Shown here in pieces: positions 11,321-24,109 of a DNA stretch of 64,000 bases. The first letter of the stretch is position 1, and each line of letters begins with the position of its first letter. The position numbers were made by a program, and so were the translations under genes. The notes beneath the pieces are model-generated. The model ran no database searches. It worked only from the letters and a program-made list of their open reading frames with translations, and had not been told where the DNA came from. Source of the stretch: Bugulina stolonifera (Eukaryota > Bryozoa > Gymnolaemata > Cheilostomatida > Bugulidae); NCBI GenBank assembly GCA_935421135.1, contig OW285190.1, positions 5,270,001 to 5,334,000 on the forward strand, written 5' to 3'.

Positions 11321-13785
11321 TAGGGGTTCAAAATCATGTAATATGTTATCATATTTCTTAATCCATGTAAATATTCCAACCATTTTTGCCATTTATAAGT
11401 CGGAGTTGAATGAGCACCATTGTCAAATCTTAGTCACAAGAAACTTTTTATCTATTCTATTTATTTCTAGGCCGGCCCATAGAATAGATAAAAAGATAAA
11501 TATTTTTATTCATTTTGCTTGTACAATTATATTGTTCATTGAATAAATATATTACATGTATTTATTATCATTTATAGGTTAGTTACTACTATTCAACCTA
11601 ACTCAACTTACCACCAACTGAACTGAACTGGCTCATAAGTCCTCCTGGATCCACAGATGCCAGGATTTTGCTTGGCGGCCGGGGCGCTGCCCCAGACCTC
11701 GTTGGGAGGCTTACAGCACCCCCAAACCCCAGCTGAAAGGAACGCTGCAATGCAGTGTGACAGAGCACGGAGCGCGCCGCACATGAAAACTGAAGCCCTA
11801 ACTATCAATTTTGCACCACCCTTACTCCATTTCTGGATCTGCCACTGACAAGTGCAAATTTGTATTCATGTCACACAACCAGGTTGCAGGCCTGTTCCAG
11901 ACAGGGGCGGTAACGCAGCCAAGACTGAGGTCTGTGGGCAGAAAGCTGCGGTGTGGGACAAGTCCATCAACTCCCACATCCGACTGTTGATGCACAGGTG
12001 GGTGGTAAGTATAAGTCCTATGCTAACAGTAGAACTCCAGATACGCGTAGAGATATGTGCCAGACTGTGTTTAGAAGAAAATGGCACTGTCTCCGAGTGA
12101 AACAGAACTTTTATAGTAGTCATTACTGTCAGGGTGAAAAGACAACACGAGAAATACACATACTAGAGTATACTTTTCAGGTAAAATAGCCAAATCTGAG
12201 TCACTGGTTACACACATAGACAAGGATGTAGGAGGTTACACAACAATAAGAGCTGTAGTTACTAAGGTTAAAATAGTCACACCATTGATTATAATATAGA
12301 TTGTCAAGCAGGAAGCACCTGGATGTTGGCATATCCACAAAGATAGAGGAAGGAAAGATGGAAATATGCACACAATCAATTAGGACTTGGAGGTTAAACA
12401 AAAGTAAACAATAGCCAAACAATACCTCATCTAATGCTAAATACTTATATATCTTTCCATGCATATACACTGTAACTGTATATAACTCTTCAATTCTGAT
12501 GTACCTGTATATTATAATTTGCTTTATTGGAGCTTCATGTCTGATGAAACCAGCATTAATATATTTTCTGTCCAGTCTATAGACCGTCTTATCTTTAGAG
12601 ACAAATAATTTATGACTAAAAAAACCTTTATCTATAGTATATGAGTTTTAGTAATGCAAACTATATCATAGTCCATAGTCATTGTCTGCATTTCTGTGAG
12701 CTTCCAGAAATCACATCATTTTTGTTCAATTAACAGAATGAGAATGACAAACATATACAATCCACGTAAACTGGATAGTCCAAGTTTTGTTAGTTTTAAA
12801 GGTGGGAGGTGCGATAAGACCCTCCCTGACCTAACAGATCTCTCTGCACACAAAGAGCTTACCCTGGCTTCCTAGTGTTGGAGAATAGCAAGGAGTCAGA
12901 GTTGTGTATATCCCCACACATGAAGGTACCATGTCCTTCTAATGACAGTTTATACTTCCCACTAATATCCTGTTTAGATGAACACAAAGCATTGCAAACT
13001 TTGATATAACCAAAATATTTATTACTATATTTAAAATGTTTCTGGCAAAAGTTGAACTTGGGTTGGAGTTTGTCACTCAGTAAATAATATTTTATTTTTA
13101 TCACCTAAGTTATGGGGGTTGTTACAATGATTGGTTGGCTTTATTCTCTGATCAGAGATTATACATGTGTGTACGTGTTGACAATGGTGTGGTTGGGTTA
13201 TGGGTGCTGGTACTGTTGTGGCGTTATCTTGTGGCCTTTTGTCAGACACATCGTAAGTGGGTGAGGTGATGTTACCAGTGGTGAAGCTGCCTTTTACAAT
13301 CTCCTTGTACGAACGGTGAATTCTACTCCCATAGGTTCACCCGTGTCATCCATAGTACAAACATATCCATTTAATCCCCTAATGTAGGGACCATAATATT
13401 TTTATGGATTCACAAGGATTATCCGTTTCATAAGGTAGCTCCAGATTCCTACTGGACTAACAACATGAGCCCAGTGGCGCCCACATATGGTAGTTATTTA
13501 AGTAGTCTGGTGCAAATACTACTGCTAAGCCACTTCTGCTGATAATTACCACTGTCAGTTATTAACAAGAATACAATACAGATGTAATAGTGTAGTGGCC
13601 AGACTAAACTATAGACATAGCCATCTCGTACTACACCGCCTAACTACACCATTATCATTATTCTCATTTATTTATTGTATGTAATAACTGATCTGAGGAG
13701 TGAGTGGCAAGACATGATCACCAATTTCTGTTCCAGACCTGGTACCTGAAGAAGAATAACTGAATTATGTAATATCTTATATGTT
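11321..13785. other. Intergenic DNA with an unclassified repeat near 11600-11850
   Basis: The segment 11600-11850 is GC-richer and begins near GGATCCACAGATGCC and ends near GGATCTGCCACTGA, which looks like a dispersed repeat fragment. No gene is supported elsewhere; the overlapping frames at 11850-12470 have no domain signal. Confidence 0.35.
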
Positions 13786-14476
13786 AGTAGTATAGTCAGT
13801 GCACTTCTAGACAGACACGCACTCATTGACCCCTGTTTTCAACCAATCACAAGCCGGTATTTCCGATTTCAACCAATCACAGAAGAGCACAAAAATTTTG
13901 CACACGACCTTGCCAAGGTCACCCCAAAATCCCCCCTTTTGATTGGTCGAAAAAACATTTGCACACTTGACCCCAAACCCGGCCACGACCCCTTCCCTCC
14001 CTCCTTCCCACCCTCCTCCCCTCCCCCTCCCCCACCTCCCACTCCTCCCTCCTCCCCGCCACCGCCCTCGTCCCGTCCGCACCACCGCCACCACCGCCGC
14101 CGCCACCACCGCCCTCACCACCGCCACCACCGCCGCCACCACCGCCCTCACCACCACCGCCGCCACCGCCGCCACCGCCACCACCACCACCACCACCGCC
14201 GCCATCACCGTCATCACCGCCACCCCTCCTCCACCGCCGCCCACCCTCCCCCCCCCCCCCCCCCCCGCAACCCCCACTCACCCGAACGACCGATCGTTTG
14301 AGGCGGTCAAGCCGCGTCCGCCCACGTTGCGTGCGGCGCCGACCGTACACGTGGAGGCGACGCCGGTGCCCCGTATCCACCGGGCCAAGCGACTAGGCCG
14401 CGGCCCGCCGCTTCTCCTGCGCCCCCCACTCGAAAAGCTTGTGATCTAAACGAGCGAATTCGGCTGCACTTCGCTA
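13786..14476 (+). repeat. Left terminal inverted repeat of the giant foldback
   Basis: Order of parts: unique end; two CCAAT boxes exactly 30 bases apart (13843 and 13873); an inverted CCAAT (ATTGG, 13942); a C-rich block; a CCG/CCA trinucleotide array (about 14085-14240); a C homopolymer; then a GC-rich unique segment ending at GAATTCGGCTGCACTTCGCTA. Frames predicting poly-His, poly-Ala or poly-Gly here are artefacts of the trinucleotide array. Confidence 0.8.
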
Positions 14477-14479
14477 AAA

Positions 14480-16792
14480 CTTTTTACAATACTAGCAATA
14501 GATTGAATAAATGTGTACACATGGTAAAATACCATTATATAATAATTTAAACACAATTGAATGAATAAGACGCACATATATGTAAAGGAGTATGACATAT
14601 CTATTATTAGCAAGAAAAGGTTGTGTGCATGTGTTAAGTCAGCATATATAATACATTAAATAAACTTTTCACAAAGTCAGCATAATATATAATACATTAA
14701 ATAAACTTTTCACAATAGTAGCAATAGAATAAATAAAAGGTTGTGTGCATGTGTTAAGTCAGCATTATGTAATTCATTAAATAAACTTTTCACAATAGTA
14801 GCAATAGAATAAATAAAAGATTGTGTACACATGTTAAAATACCATCATATAATAATTTAAACACAATTGAATGAATAAAAGGCACATATGTAAAGGAGTA
14901 TGACATACCTATTATTAGCAAGAAAAGGCTGTGTGCATGTGTTAAGTCAGCATATATAATACATTAAATAAACTTTTCACAAAGTCAGCATAAGATATAA
15001 TACATTAAATAAACTTTTCACAATAGTAGCAATAGAATAAACAAAAGGTTGTGTGCATGTGTTAAGTCAGCATTATGTAATTCATTAAATAAACTTTTCA
15101 CAATAGTAGCAATAGAATAAATAAAAGATTGTGTACACATGTTAAAATACCTTTATATGATAATTTAAACACAATTGATAGAATAGGCTGTGTGCATGTG
15201 TTAAGTCAGCATATATAATAGATTAAATAAGCTTTTCACATACCTATTATTAGCAAGAAAAGGCTGTGTGCATGTGTTAAGTCAGCATATATAATAGATT
15301 AAATAAGCTTTTCACATACCTATTATTAGCAAGAAAAGGCTGTGTGCATGTGTTAAGTCAGCATATATAATAGATTAAATAAGCTTTTCACAATAGTAGC
15401 AATAGAATAAACAAAAGGTTGTGTGCATGTGTTAAGTCAGCATTATGTAATTCATTAAATAAACTTTTCACAATAGTAGCAATAGAATAAATAAAAGATT
15501 GTGTACACATGTTAAAATACCTTTATATGATAATTTAAACACAATTGATAGAATAGGCTGTGTGCATGTGTTAAGTCAGCATATATAATAGATTAAATAA
15601 GCTTTTCACATACCTATTATTAGCAAGAAAAGGCTGTGTGCATGTGTTAAGTCAGCATATATAATAGATTAAATAAGCTTTTCACATACCTATTATTAGC
15701 AAGAAAAGGCTGTGTGCATGTGTTAAGTCAGCATATATAATAGATTAAATAAGCTTTTCACATACCTATTATTAGCAAGAAAAGGCTGTGTGCATGTGTT
15801 AAGTCAGCATATATAATAGATTAAATAAGCTTTTCACAATAGTAGCAATAGAATAAATAAAAGGTTGTGTGCATGTGTTAAGTCAGCATTATGTAATTCA
15901 TTAAATAAACTTTTCACAATAGTAGCAATAGAATAAATAAAAGATTGTGTACACATGGTAAAATACCTTTATATAATAATTTAAACACAATTGAAAGAAA
16001 AGGCTGTGTGCATGTGTTAAGTCAGCATATATAATAGATTAAATAAGCTTTTCACATACCTATTATTAGCAAGAAAAGGCTGTGTGCATGTGTTAAGTCA
16101 GCATATATAATAGATTAAATAAGCTTTTCACATACCTATTATTAGCAAGAAAAGGCTGTGTGCATGTGTTAAGTCAGCATATATAATAGATTAAATAAGC
16201 TTTTCACAATAGTAGCAATAGAATAAACAAAAGGTTGTGTGCATGTGTTAAGTCAGCATTATGTAATTCATTAAATAAACTTTTCACAATAGTAGCAATA
16301 GAATAAATAAAAGATTGTGTACACATGTTAAAATACCTTTATATGATAATTTAAACACAATTGATAGAATAGGCTGTGTGCATGTGTTAAGTCAGCATAT
16401 ATAATAGATTAAATAAGCTTTTCACATACCTATTATTAGCAAGAAAAGGCTGTGTGCATGTGTTAAGTCAGCATATATAATAGATTAAATAAGCTTTTCA
16501 CATACCTATTATTAGCAAGAAAAGGCTGTGTGCATGTGTTAAGTCAGCATATATAATAGATTAAATAAGCTTTTCACAATAGTAGCAATAGAATAAATAA
16601 AAGGTTGTGTGCATGTGTTAAGTCAGCATTATGTAATTCATTAAATAAACTTTTCACAATAGTAGCAATAGAATAAATAAAAGATTGTGTACATATGGTA
16701 AAATACCTTTATATAATAATTTAAACACAATTGAAAGAAAAGGCTGTGTGCATGTGTTAAGTCAGCATATATAATAGATTAAATAAGCTTTT
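14480..16792 (+). repeat. AT-rich higher-order tandem array
   Basis: Built from related units containing TGTGTGCATGTGTTAAGTCA, then TAATAGATTAAATAAGCTTT or a TTCATTAAATAAACTTTT variant, then AATAGTAGCAATAGAATAAA. Larger blocks of several hundred bases are themselves repeated (for example 15180-15540 compared with 15550-15960 and 15990-16380). No coding potential. Confidence 0.85.
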
Positions 16793-17737
16793 CAATAGTA
16801 GGTAGGTGTCACTGTTTTAGTCTCCCTATAATAAATATAAAGTAGCAGGGTGTAAGTAATTTTTTAGCTTGATAGCAATATATACAATAAACACTTCACA
16901 ATTGCTGCCAATTACCCTATTTAGCACTAACCTTATGTTCTACTTGTTGAAATCTCTGATCAGGTGCTGACTAGTAGGTAGCTGCCTCTGTTTTAGTCTC
17001 ACTCTGTTGACTAGAGGCTGATTGTACATACTGCTAGAGTGAAAAACTCATACCTTAAATAGTAGTATTCAGTAGGCGGAGTCTAACCATTTCCCCACCC
17101 TTTGCAATACCACCCCGATGAGTCCCGATGTCAATCAGAAGCCTCCCGATGCACCCCGATGTCAATCCGAAGCCTCCCGATGCACCCCGATGTGAATCCG
17201 AAGCCTCCCGATGTGAATCCGAAGCCTCCCGATGCATCCCCGATGTGAATTGACACATCGGGGCGCATCGGGGTGCATCGGGATGCATCGGGAGGCTTCG
17301 GATTCACATCGGGGTGCATCGGGAGGCTTCGGATTCACATCGGGGTGCATCGGGATGCATCGTGAGGCTTCGGATTGGCATCGGGAGGCTTCGGATTGAC
17401 ATAGGGATGCATCGGGGTGGTATTGCAAAGGGTGGGGAAATGGTTAGACTCCGCCTACTGAATACTACTATTTAAGGTATGAGTTTTTCACTCTAGCAGT
17501 ATGTACAATCAGCCTCTAGTCAACAGAGTGAGACTAAAACAGAGACAGCTACCTACTAGTCAGCACCTGATCAGAGATTTCAACAGGTAGAACATAAGGT
17601 TAGTGCTAAATAGGGTAATTGGCAGCAATTGTGAAGTGTCTATTGTATATAATGCTATCAAGCTAAAAAATTACTTACACCCTGCTACTTTATATTTATT
17701 ATAGGGAGACTAAAACAGTGACACCTACCTACTATTG
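16793..17737. repeat. Nested palindrome P1 (945 bp)
   Basis: The ends are CAATAGTAGGTAGGTGTCAC and its complement. Each arm is about 300 bases of unique-looking sequence. The centre is an inverted array of CCCGATGCA / GATGTGAATCCGAAGCCT units that turns over near 17245. The flanking AT-rich array also changes orientation across the palindrome. Confidence 0.85.
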
Positions 17738-19704
17738 AAAAGCTTATTTAATCTATTATATATGCTGACTTAACACATGCACACAGCCTATTCTTTCAAT
17801 TGTGTTTAAACTATTATATAAAGGTATTTTAACATGTTTACACATAATTTATTTATTCTATTGCTACTATTGTGAAAAGTTTATTTAATGAATTACATAA
17901 TGCTGACTTAACACATGCACACAACCTTTCATTTATTCTATTGCTACTATTGTGAAAAGCTTATTTAATCTATTATATATGCTGACTTAACACATGCACA
18001 CAGCCTTTTCTTGCTAATAATAGGTATGTGAAAAGCTTATTTAATCTATTATATATGCTGACTTAACGCATCCACACATGTCATAGCTATTATTAGCAAG
18101 AAAAGGCTGTGTGCATGTGTTAAGTCAGCATATATAATACATTAAGTAAACTTTTCACAATAGTAGCAATAGAATAAAAAAAATTGTGTGCATGTGTTAA
18201 GTCAACATTATGTAATTCATTAAATAAACTTTTCACAATAGTAGCAATAGAATAAATAAAAGATTGTGTACACATGTTAAAATACCATTATATAATAAAT
18301 TAAACACAATTGAAAGAATAGGCTGTGTGCATGTGTTAAGTCAGCATATATAATACATTAAATAAACTTTTCACAATAGTAGCAATAGAATAAATAAAAG
18401 GTTGTGTGCATGTGTTAAGTCAGCATTATGTAATACATTAAATAAACTTTTTACAATACTAGCAATAGAATGAATAAATGTGTACACATGTTAAAATTCC
18501 ATTATATAATAATTTAAACACAATTGAATGAATAAAAGGCACATATGTAAAGGAGTATGACATACCTATTATTAGCAAGAAAAGGCTGTGTGCATGTGTT
18601 AAGTCAGCATATATAATACATTAAATAAACTTTTCACAAAGTCAGCATAATATATAATACATTAAATAAACTTTTCACAATAGTAGCAATAGAATAAATA
18701 AAAGGTTGTGTGCATGTGTTAAGTCAGCATTATGTAATTCATTAAATAAACTTTTCACAATAGTAGCAATAGAATAAATAAAAGATTGTGTACACATGTT
18801 AAAATACCTTTATATGATAATTTAAACACAATTGATAGAATAGGCTGTGTGCATGTGTTAAGTCAGCATATATAATACATTAAATAAACTTTTCACAAAG
18901 TCAGCATAATATATAATAGATTAAACAAGCTTTTCACAATAGTAGCAATAGAATAAATAAAAGGTTGTGTGCATGTGTTAAGTCAGCATTATGTAATTCA
19001 TTAAATAAACTTTTCACAATAGTAGCAATAGAATAAATAAAAGAGTGTGTACACATGTTAAAATACCTTTATATAATAATTTAAACACAATTGAAAGAAT
19101 AGGCTGTGTGCACGTGTTAAGTCAGCATATATAATAGATTAAATAAGCTTTTCACATAAAATACCTTTATATAATAATTTAAACACAATTGAAAGAATAG
19201 GCTGTGTGCATGTGTTAAGTCAGCATATATAATAGATTAAATAAGCTTTTCACAATAGTAGCAATAGAATAAATAAAAGGTTGTGTGCATGTGTTAAGTC
19301 AGCATTATGTAATTCATTAAATAAACTTTTCACAATAGTAGCAATAGAATAAATAAAAGATTGTGTACACATGTTGAAATACCTTTATATAATAGATTAA
19401 ATAAGCTTTTCACATACCTATTATTAGCAAGAAAAGGCTGTGTGCATGTGTTAAGTCAGCATATATAATAGATTAAATAAGCTTTTCACAATAGTAGCAA
19501 TAGAATAAATAAAAGGTTGTGTGCATGTGTTAAGTCAGCATTATGTAATTCATTAAATAAACTTTTCACAATAGTAGCAATAGAATAAATAAAAGATTGT
19601 GTAAACATGTTAAAATACCTTTATATAATAGTTTAAACACAATTGAAAGAATAGGCTGTGTGCATGTGTTAAGTCAGCATATATAATAGATTAAATAAGC
19701 TTTT
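17738..19704. repeat. AT-rich array, inverted then direct
   Basis: From 17738 to about 18088 the array units run in the reverse orientation (GCTGACTTAACACATGCACA). At about 18085-18095 they flip and run forward again to 19704. Confidence 0.8.
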
Positions 19705-20946
19705 CAATAGTAGGTAGGTGTCACTGTTTTAGTCTCCCTATAATAAATATAAAGTAGCAGGGTGTAAGTAATTTTTTAGCTTGATAGCATTATATACAAT
19801 AAACACTTCACAATTGCTGCCAATTACCCTATTTAGCACTAACCTTATGTTCTACTTGTTGAAATCTCTGATCAGGTGCTGACTAGTAGGTAGCTGTCTC
19901 TGTTTTAGTCTCACTCTGTTGACTAGAGGCTGATTGTACATACTGCTAGAGTGAAAAACTCATACCTTAAATAGTAGTATTCAGTAGGCGGAGTCTAACC
20001 ATTTTCCCACCCTTTGCAATATCACCCCGATGCGTCCCGATGTCAATCCGAAGCTTCCCGATGCACCCCGATGTCAATCCGAAGCCTCCCGATGCCAATC
20101 CGAAGCCTCCCGATGCATCCCGATGCACCCCGATGTGAATCCGAAGCCTCCCGATGCACCCCGATGTGAATCCGAAGCCTCTCGATGCACCCCGATGTGA
20201 ATCCGAAGCCTCCCGATGCATCCCAATGCACCCCGATGTGAATCCGAAGCCTCCCGATGCATCCCGATGCGCCCCGATGTGTCAATTCACATCGGGGTGC
20301 ATCGGGATGCATCGGGAGGCTTCGGATTCACATCGGGATGCATCGGGAGGCTTCGGATTCACATCGGGGTGCATCGGGAGGCTTCGGATTCACATCGGGG
20401 TGCATCGGGATGCATCGGGAGGCTTCGGATTGACATCGGGGTGCATCGGGATGCATCGGGAGGCTTCGGATTCACATCGGGATGCATTGGGAGGCTTCGG
20501 ATTCACATCGGGGTGCATCGGGAGGCTTCGGATTCACAAAGGGGTGCATCGGGATGCATCGGGAGGCTTCGGATTGACATCGGGGTGCATCGGGAGGCTT
20601 CGGATTGACATCGGGACGCATCGGGGTGGTATTGCAAAGGGTGGGGAAATGGTTAGACTCCGCCTACTGAATACTACTATTTAAGGTATGAGTTTTTCAC
20701 TCTAGCAGTATGTACAATCAGCCTCTAGTCAACAGAGTGAGACTAAAACAGAGACAGCTACCTACTAGTCAGCACCTGATCAGAGATTTCAACAAGTAGA
20801 ACATAAGGTTAGTGCTAAATAGGGTAATTGGCAGCAATTGTGAAGTGTTTATTGTATATAATGCTATCAAGCTAAAAAATTACTTACACCCTGCTACTTT
20901 ATATTTATTATAGGGAGACTAAAACAGTGACACCTACCTACTATTG
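19705..20946. repeat. Nested palindrome P2 (1242 bp)
   Basis: A second copy of P1 with nearly identical arms and a longer central inverted array of GATGCATCGGGAGGCTTCGG-type units (about 20030-20625, turning over near 20285). Its frames on both strands are repeat artefacts. Confidence 0.85.
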
Positions 20947-21059
20947 AAAAGCTTATTTAATCTATTATATATGCTGACTTAACACATGCACACAGCCTTT
21001 TCTTTCAATTGTGTTTAAATTATTATATAAAGGTATTTTAACATGTGTACACAATACTA

Positions 21060-22438
21060 TAACTAAAAAAAGAGACCAATAGTTTTTATCTTACCTGCAT
21101 TCTTTTTTTTCTTTGCTTTTTAGATTTCTGCTTGATTCTTGATTCTTTTATTTTTTCTCTATTTATCTTCGTAATAAAACAATACTACTGAAGAAAGCTG
21201 CATCTTTTCTATCTTGGAATAATACTCATCCAACTCAAGCTGCTCTACTACTGTAGAAACCTTCCTTATATACTAAACTTTCTAATATATCATCCAATAT
21301 GAAAAGACCCCTTTGTATGCTTTGGATTGACATCGGGGCACATCGGGGCAACATCGGGTAGCATCGGGGCACATCGGGGCAACATCGGGGCAACATCGGG
21401 GCACATCGGGGCAACATCGGGGCATATCGGGGCAACATCGGGGCAACATCGGGGCACATCGGGGCAACATTGGGACACATCGGGGCACATCGGGGCAACA
21501 TCGGGACACATCGGGGCAACATCGGGGCACATCGGGGCAACATCGGGGCACATCGGGGCAACATCGGGACACATCGGGGCAACATCGGGGCAACATCGGG
21601 ACACATCGGGGCAACATCGGGGCACATTGGGGCAACATCGGGATACATCGGGGCAACATCGGGACACATCGGGGCAACATCGGGGCAACATCGGGACACA
21701 TCGGGGCAACATCGGGGCAACATCAGGACACGTCGGGGCAACATCGGGGCAACATCGGGACACATCGGGGCAACATCGGGACACATCGGGGCAACATCGG
21801 GACACATCGGGGCAACATCGGGGCAACATCGGGGCCACATCGGGACACATCGGGGCAACATCGGGGCACATTGGGGCAACATCGGGATACATCGGGGCAA
21901 CATCGGGACACATCGGGGCAACATCGGGGCAACATCGGGGCACATCGGGGCCACATCGGGACACATCGGGGCAACATCGGGGCACATCGGGGCAACATCG
22001 GGGCAACATCGGGACACATCGGGGCAACATCGGGGCAACATCGGGACACGTCGGGGCAACATCGGGGCAACATCGGGACACATCGGGGCAACATCGGGAC
22101 ACATCGGGGCAACATCGGGACACATCGGGGCAACATCGGGGCAACATCGGGACACATCGGGGCAACATCGGGACACATCGGGGCAACATTGGGGCACATC
22201 GGGGCAACATCGGGACACATCGGGGCAACATCGGGGCAACATCGGGGCACATCGGGTTGAACTATAATGGGTGGGGAATTAGTCAGACCCCTCCTACTAA
22301 GCTCTACTATATAGGTGGAGGTTTTCACTCCATCAGTATATTTGTAGCCCAGTCTTTACATGTTTCTTTATTAATGTTGCAATGCACATCATAAACCAAG
22401 CCTTCCGTAGTACTTCTTCTTATCGCTAATGAGAGCTA
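21060..22438. repeat. T-rich arm plus CATCGGG minisatellite
   Basis: 21080-21300 is the T-rich arm related to 480-700. 21315-22258 is about 940 bases of alternating 10-12-base units of the form ACATCGGGGCA / ACATCGGGAC. 22262-22350 is similar to the P1/P2 arm next to their arrays (GGGTGGGGAA, TAGAC, CTACTATATA). All frames on both strands are open because the units lack stop codons; this is not coding evidence. Confidence 0.85.
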
Positions 22439-22758
22439 TAGCGAAGTACAGCCGAATTCGCTCGTTTAGATCACAAGCTTTTCGAGTGGGGGGCGCAGGA
22501 GAAGCGGCGGGCCGCGGCCTAGTCGCTTGGCCCGGTGGATACGGGGCACCGGCGTCGCCTCAACGTGTACGGTCGGCGCCGCACGCAACGTGGGCGGACG
22601 CGGCTTGACCGCCTCAAACGATCGGTCGTTCGGGTGAGTGGGGGTTGCGGGGGGGGGGGGGTGGGCGGCGGTGGAGGAGGGGTGGCGGTGATGACGGTGA
22701 TGGCGGCGGTGGTGGCGGCGGCGGTGGTGGTGGTGGCGGCGGTGGCGGTGGTGGCGGT

Positions 22759-22791
<33 letters not shown>

Positions 22792-23167
22792 GGCGGCGGT
22801 GGTGAGGGCGGTGGTGGCGGCGGCGGTGGCGGTGGTGAGGGCGGTGGTGGCGGCGGCGGCGGTGGCGGTGGTGCGGACGGGACGAGGGCGGTGGCGGGGA
22901 GGAGGGAGGAGTGGGAGGTGGGGGAGGGGGAGGGGAGGAGGGTGGGAAGGAGGGAGGGAAGGGGTCGTGGCCGGGTTTGGGGTCAAGTGTGCAAATGTTT
23001 TTTCGACCAATCAGAAGGGGGGATTTTGGGGTGACCTTGGCAAGGTCGTGTGCAAAATTTTTGTGCTCTTCTGTGATTGGTTGAAATCGGAAATACCGGC
23101 TTGTGATTGGTTGAAAACAGGGGCCAATGAGTGCGTGTCTGTCTAGAAGTGCACTGACTATACTACT
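22439..23167 (-). repeat. Right terminal inverted repeat of the giant foldback
   Basis: Inverted copy of 13786-14476, slightly longer because its GGC/GGT trinucleotide tract (about 22660-22880) is expanded. The CCAAT boxes are mirrored near 23020-23115. Confidence 0.8.
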
Positions 23168-23210
23168 TATGTTGCATGTTGTTGAATTACTAGATGTAAC
23201 TACCTGTTTT

Positions 23211-24004
23211 ATACCCATGTAACCTAGGCCGACATCTCAGAATTTGGTGCACATGTAATTAATTTTGCATATGATTTGCATCTTTTAAATCATATTTTGT
23301 TTGGGGCCGACCCATGTTAGGACGGGCCTCGGCCACCTGGCAGTCATCTTGTTGTGCACTTTCCGGACGATGCCACGTAGTATTTTTACCGGAAGTTTTT
23401 ACCGGACGTGAGTGACGGAAATGCTAAAACCAGCATCATAAAGGATGGCAACTAAGTTACTACTGGCAGGGCCCAGTGGTGGGGCCAAGAGATCAGGTCG
23501 AGGGTCCAGCAGTTCGCTTAGGCCCCTGGCGGGGTCTAGGGCCGCACCTCGGCCGCCGAAGTCCTGAGAGTGCGTTTCAGAAAAAAAGAGCAAATTTGAA
23601 GCATTTCAGTCAGTGCTTAGATTCTATACTTGAGAAAGAGTATGTTCAGTCCTAGAAGGTTGTTCGGGCATCAAGGTCGTTAGACCTAATCAGCTGGAAC
23701 CAACCTTAGCTACGAGAGAAGACTCTGTATAAGTAGTATAGAAGTGTCTTTATTGAGATTAAAGCATCAACTGACAGACAATACAAATGCACACGCTTTA
23801 TATAGTTTTAGACTTCTGGCAAGAACTTCCAGTAAAACGGTGACGTAGCTTCATCCAGAAGTTGCACAATCAGATGGCTGCCAAGTGGCTGAGGCCCGAC
23901 CTAAGATGGGCCGGCCCCAAACAAAAGATGCTTTAAAATATGCAAATCATATGCAAAATTAATGAAAGCAAATTCTGAGATGTCGCCCTCATTTACATGG
24001 GTAT
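23211..24004. mobile_element. Second foldback element (about 0.8 kb)
   Basis: The ends are ATACCCATGTAA and its complement TTACATGGGTAT. Arms of about 190 bases match with scattered differences (shared CGACATCTCAGAATTTG, TTTTGCATATGATTTGCAT, TTTGTTTGGGGCCG). The interior, about 23400-23810, is unrelated to the arms and has no coding signal. It begins only 43 bases after the giant foldback ends. Confidence 0.75.
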
Positions 24005-24109
24005 CAAAAGCGTATTTACACTTCATAATTTATGATATATAGTCCAAGTAATGCATAACATAGAAGTACATATATAATACGAGTATAAATATGAACAAGT
24101 GCAAGAGTA

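Larger units (their letters stand above)
13786..23167. mobile_element. Giant foldback element (about 9.4 kb) with long terminal inverted repeats
   Basis: The two ends are inverted copies: the left starts AGTAGTATAGTCAGTGCAC and the right ends with its complement. The left arm is 13786-14476 and the right arm 22439-23167. The sequence TATGTT flanks both sides (13780-13785 and 23168-23173), a candidate 6-bp target duplication. The interior is almost entirely repeats: AT-rich arrays, two nested palindromes and a CATCGGG array. No transposase or other credible coding region is present, so it is either non-autonomous or mobilised by other means. Insertion as a single unit is inferred from the flanking TATGTT; stepwise growth inside the locus is the alternative. 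Confidence 0.75.

Noticed and set aside
13807..14449. Poly-His, poly-Ala and poly-Gly frames in the left foldback arm (also 22466-23218)
   Set aside because: By-products of the CCG/CCA trinucleotide tract; frames differ between the two arms because the tract length differs.
14480..16792. CRISPR-like regular repeats
   Set aside because: The genome is animal, units are directly tandem without unique spacers, and no cas genes exist.
20154..20684. A 176-codon frame in palindrome P2
   Set aside because: It is the CATCGGGAGGCTTCGG array read through; shadows exist on both strands.
21235..22394. Very long overlapping frames rich in CCPDV/APM or HRGNIGTS on both strands
   Set aside because: They are translations of the ACATCGGG minisatellite, which lacks stop codons in all frames; no start context, introns or domain support.
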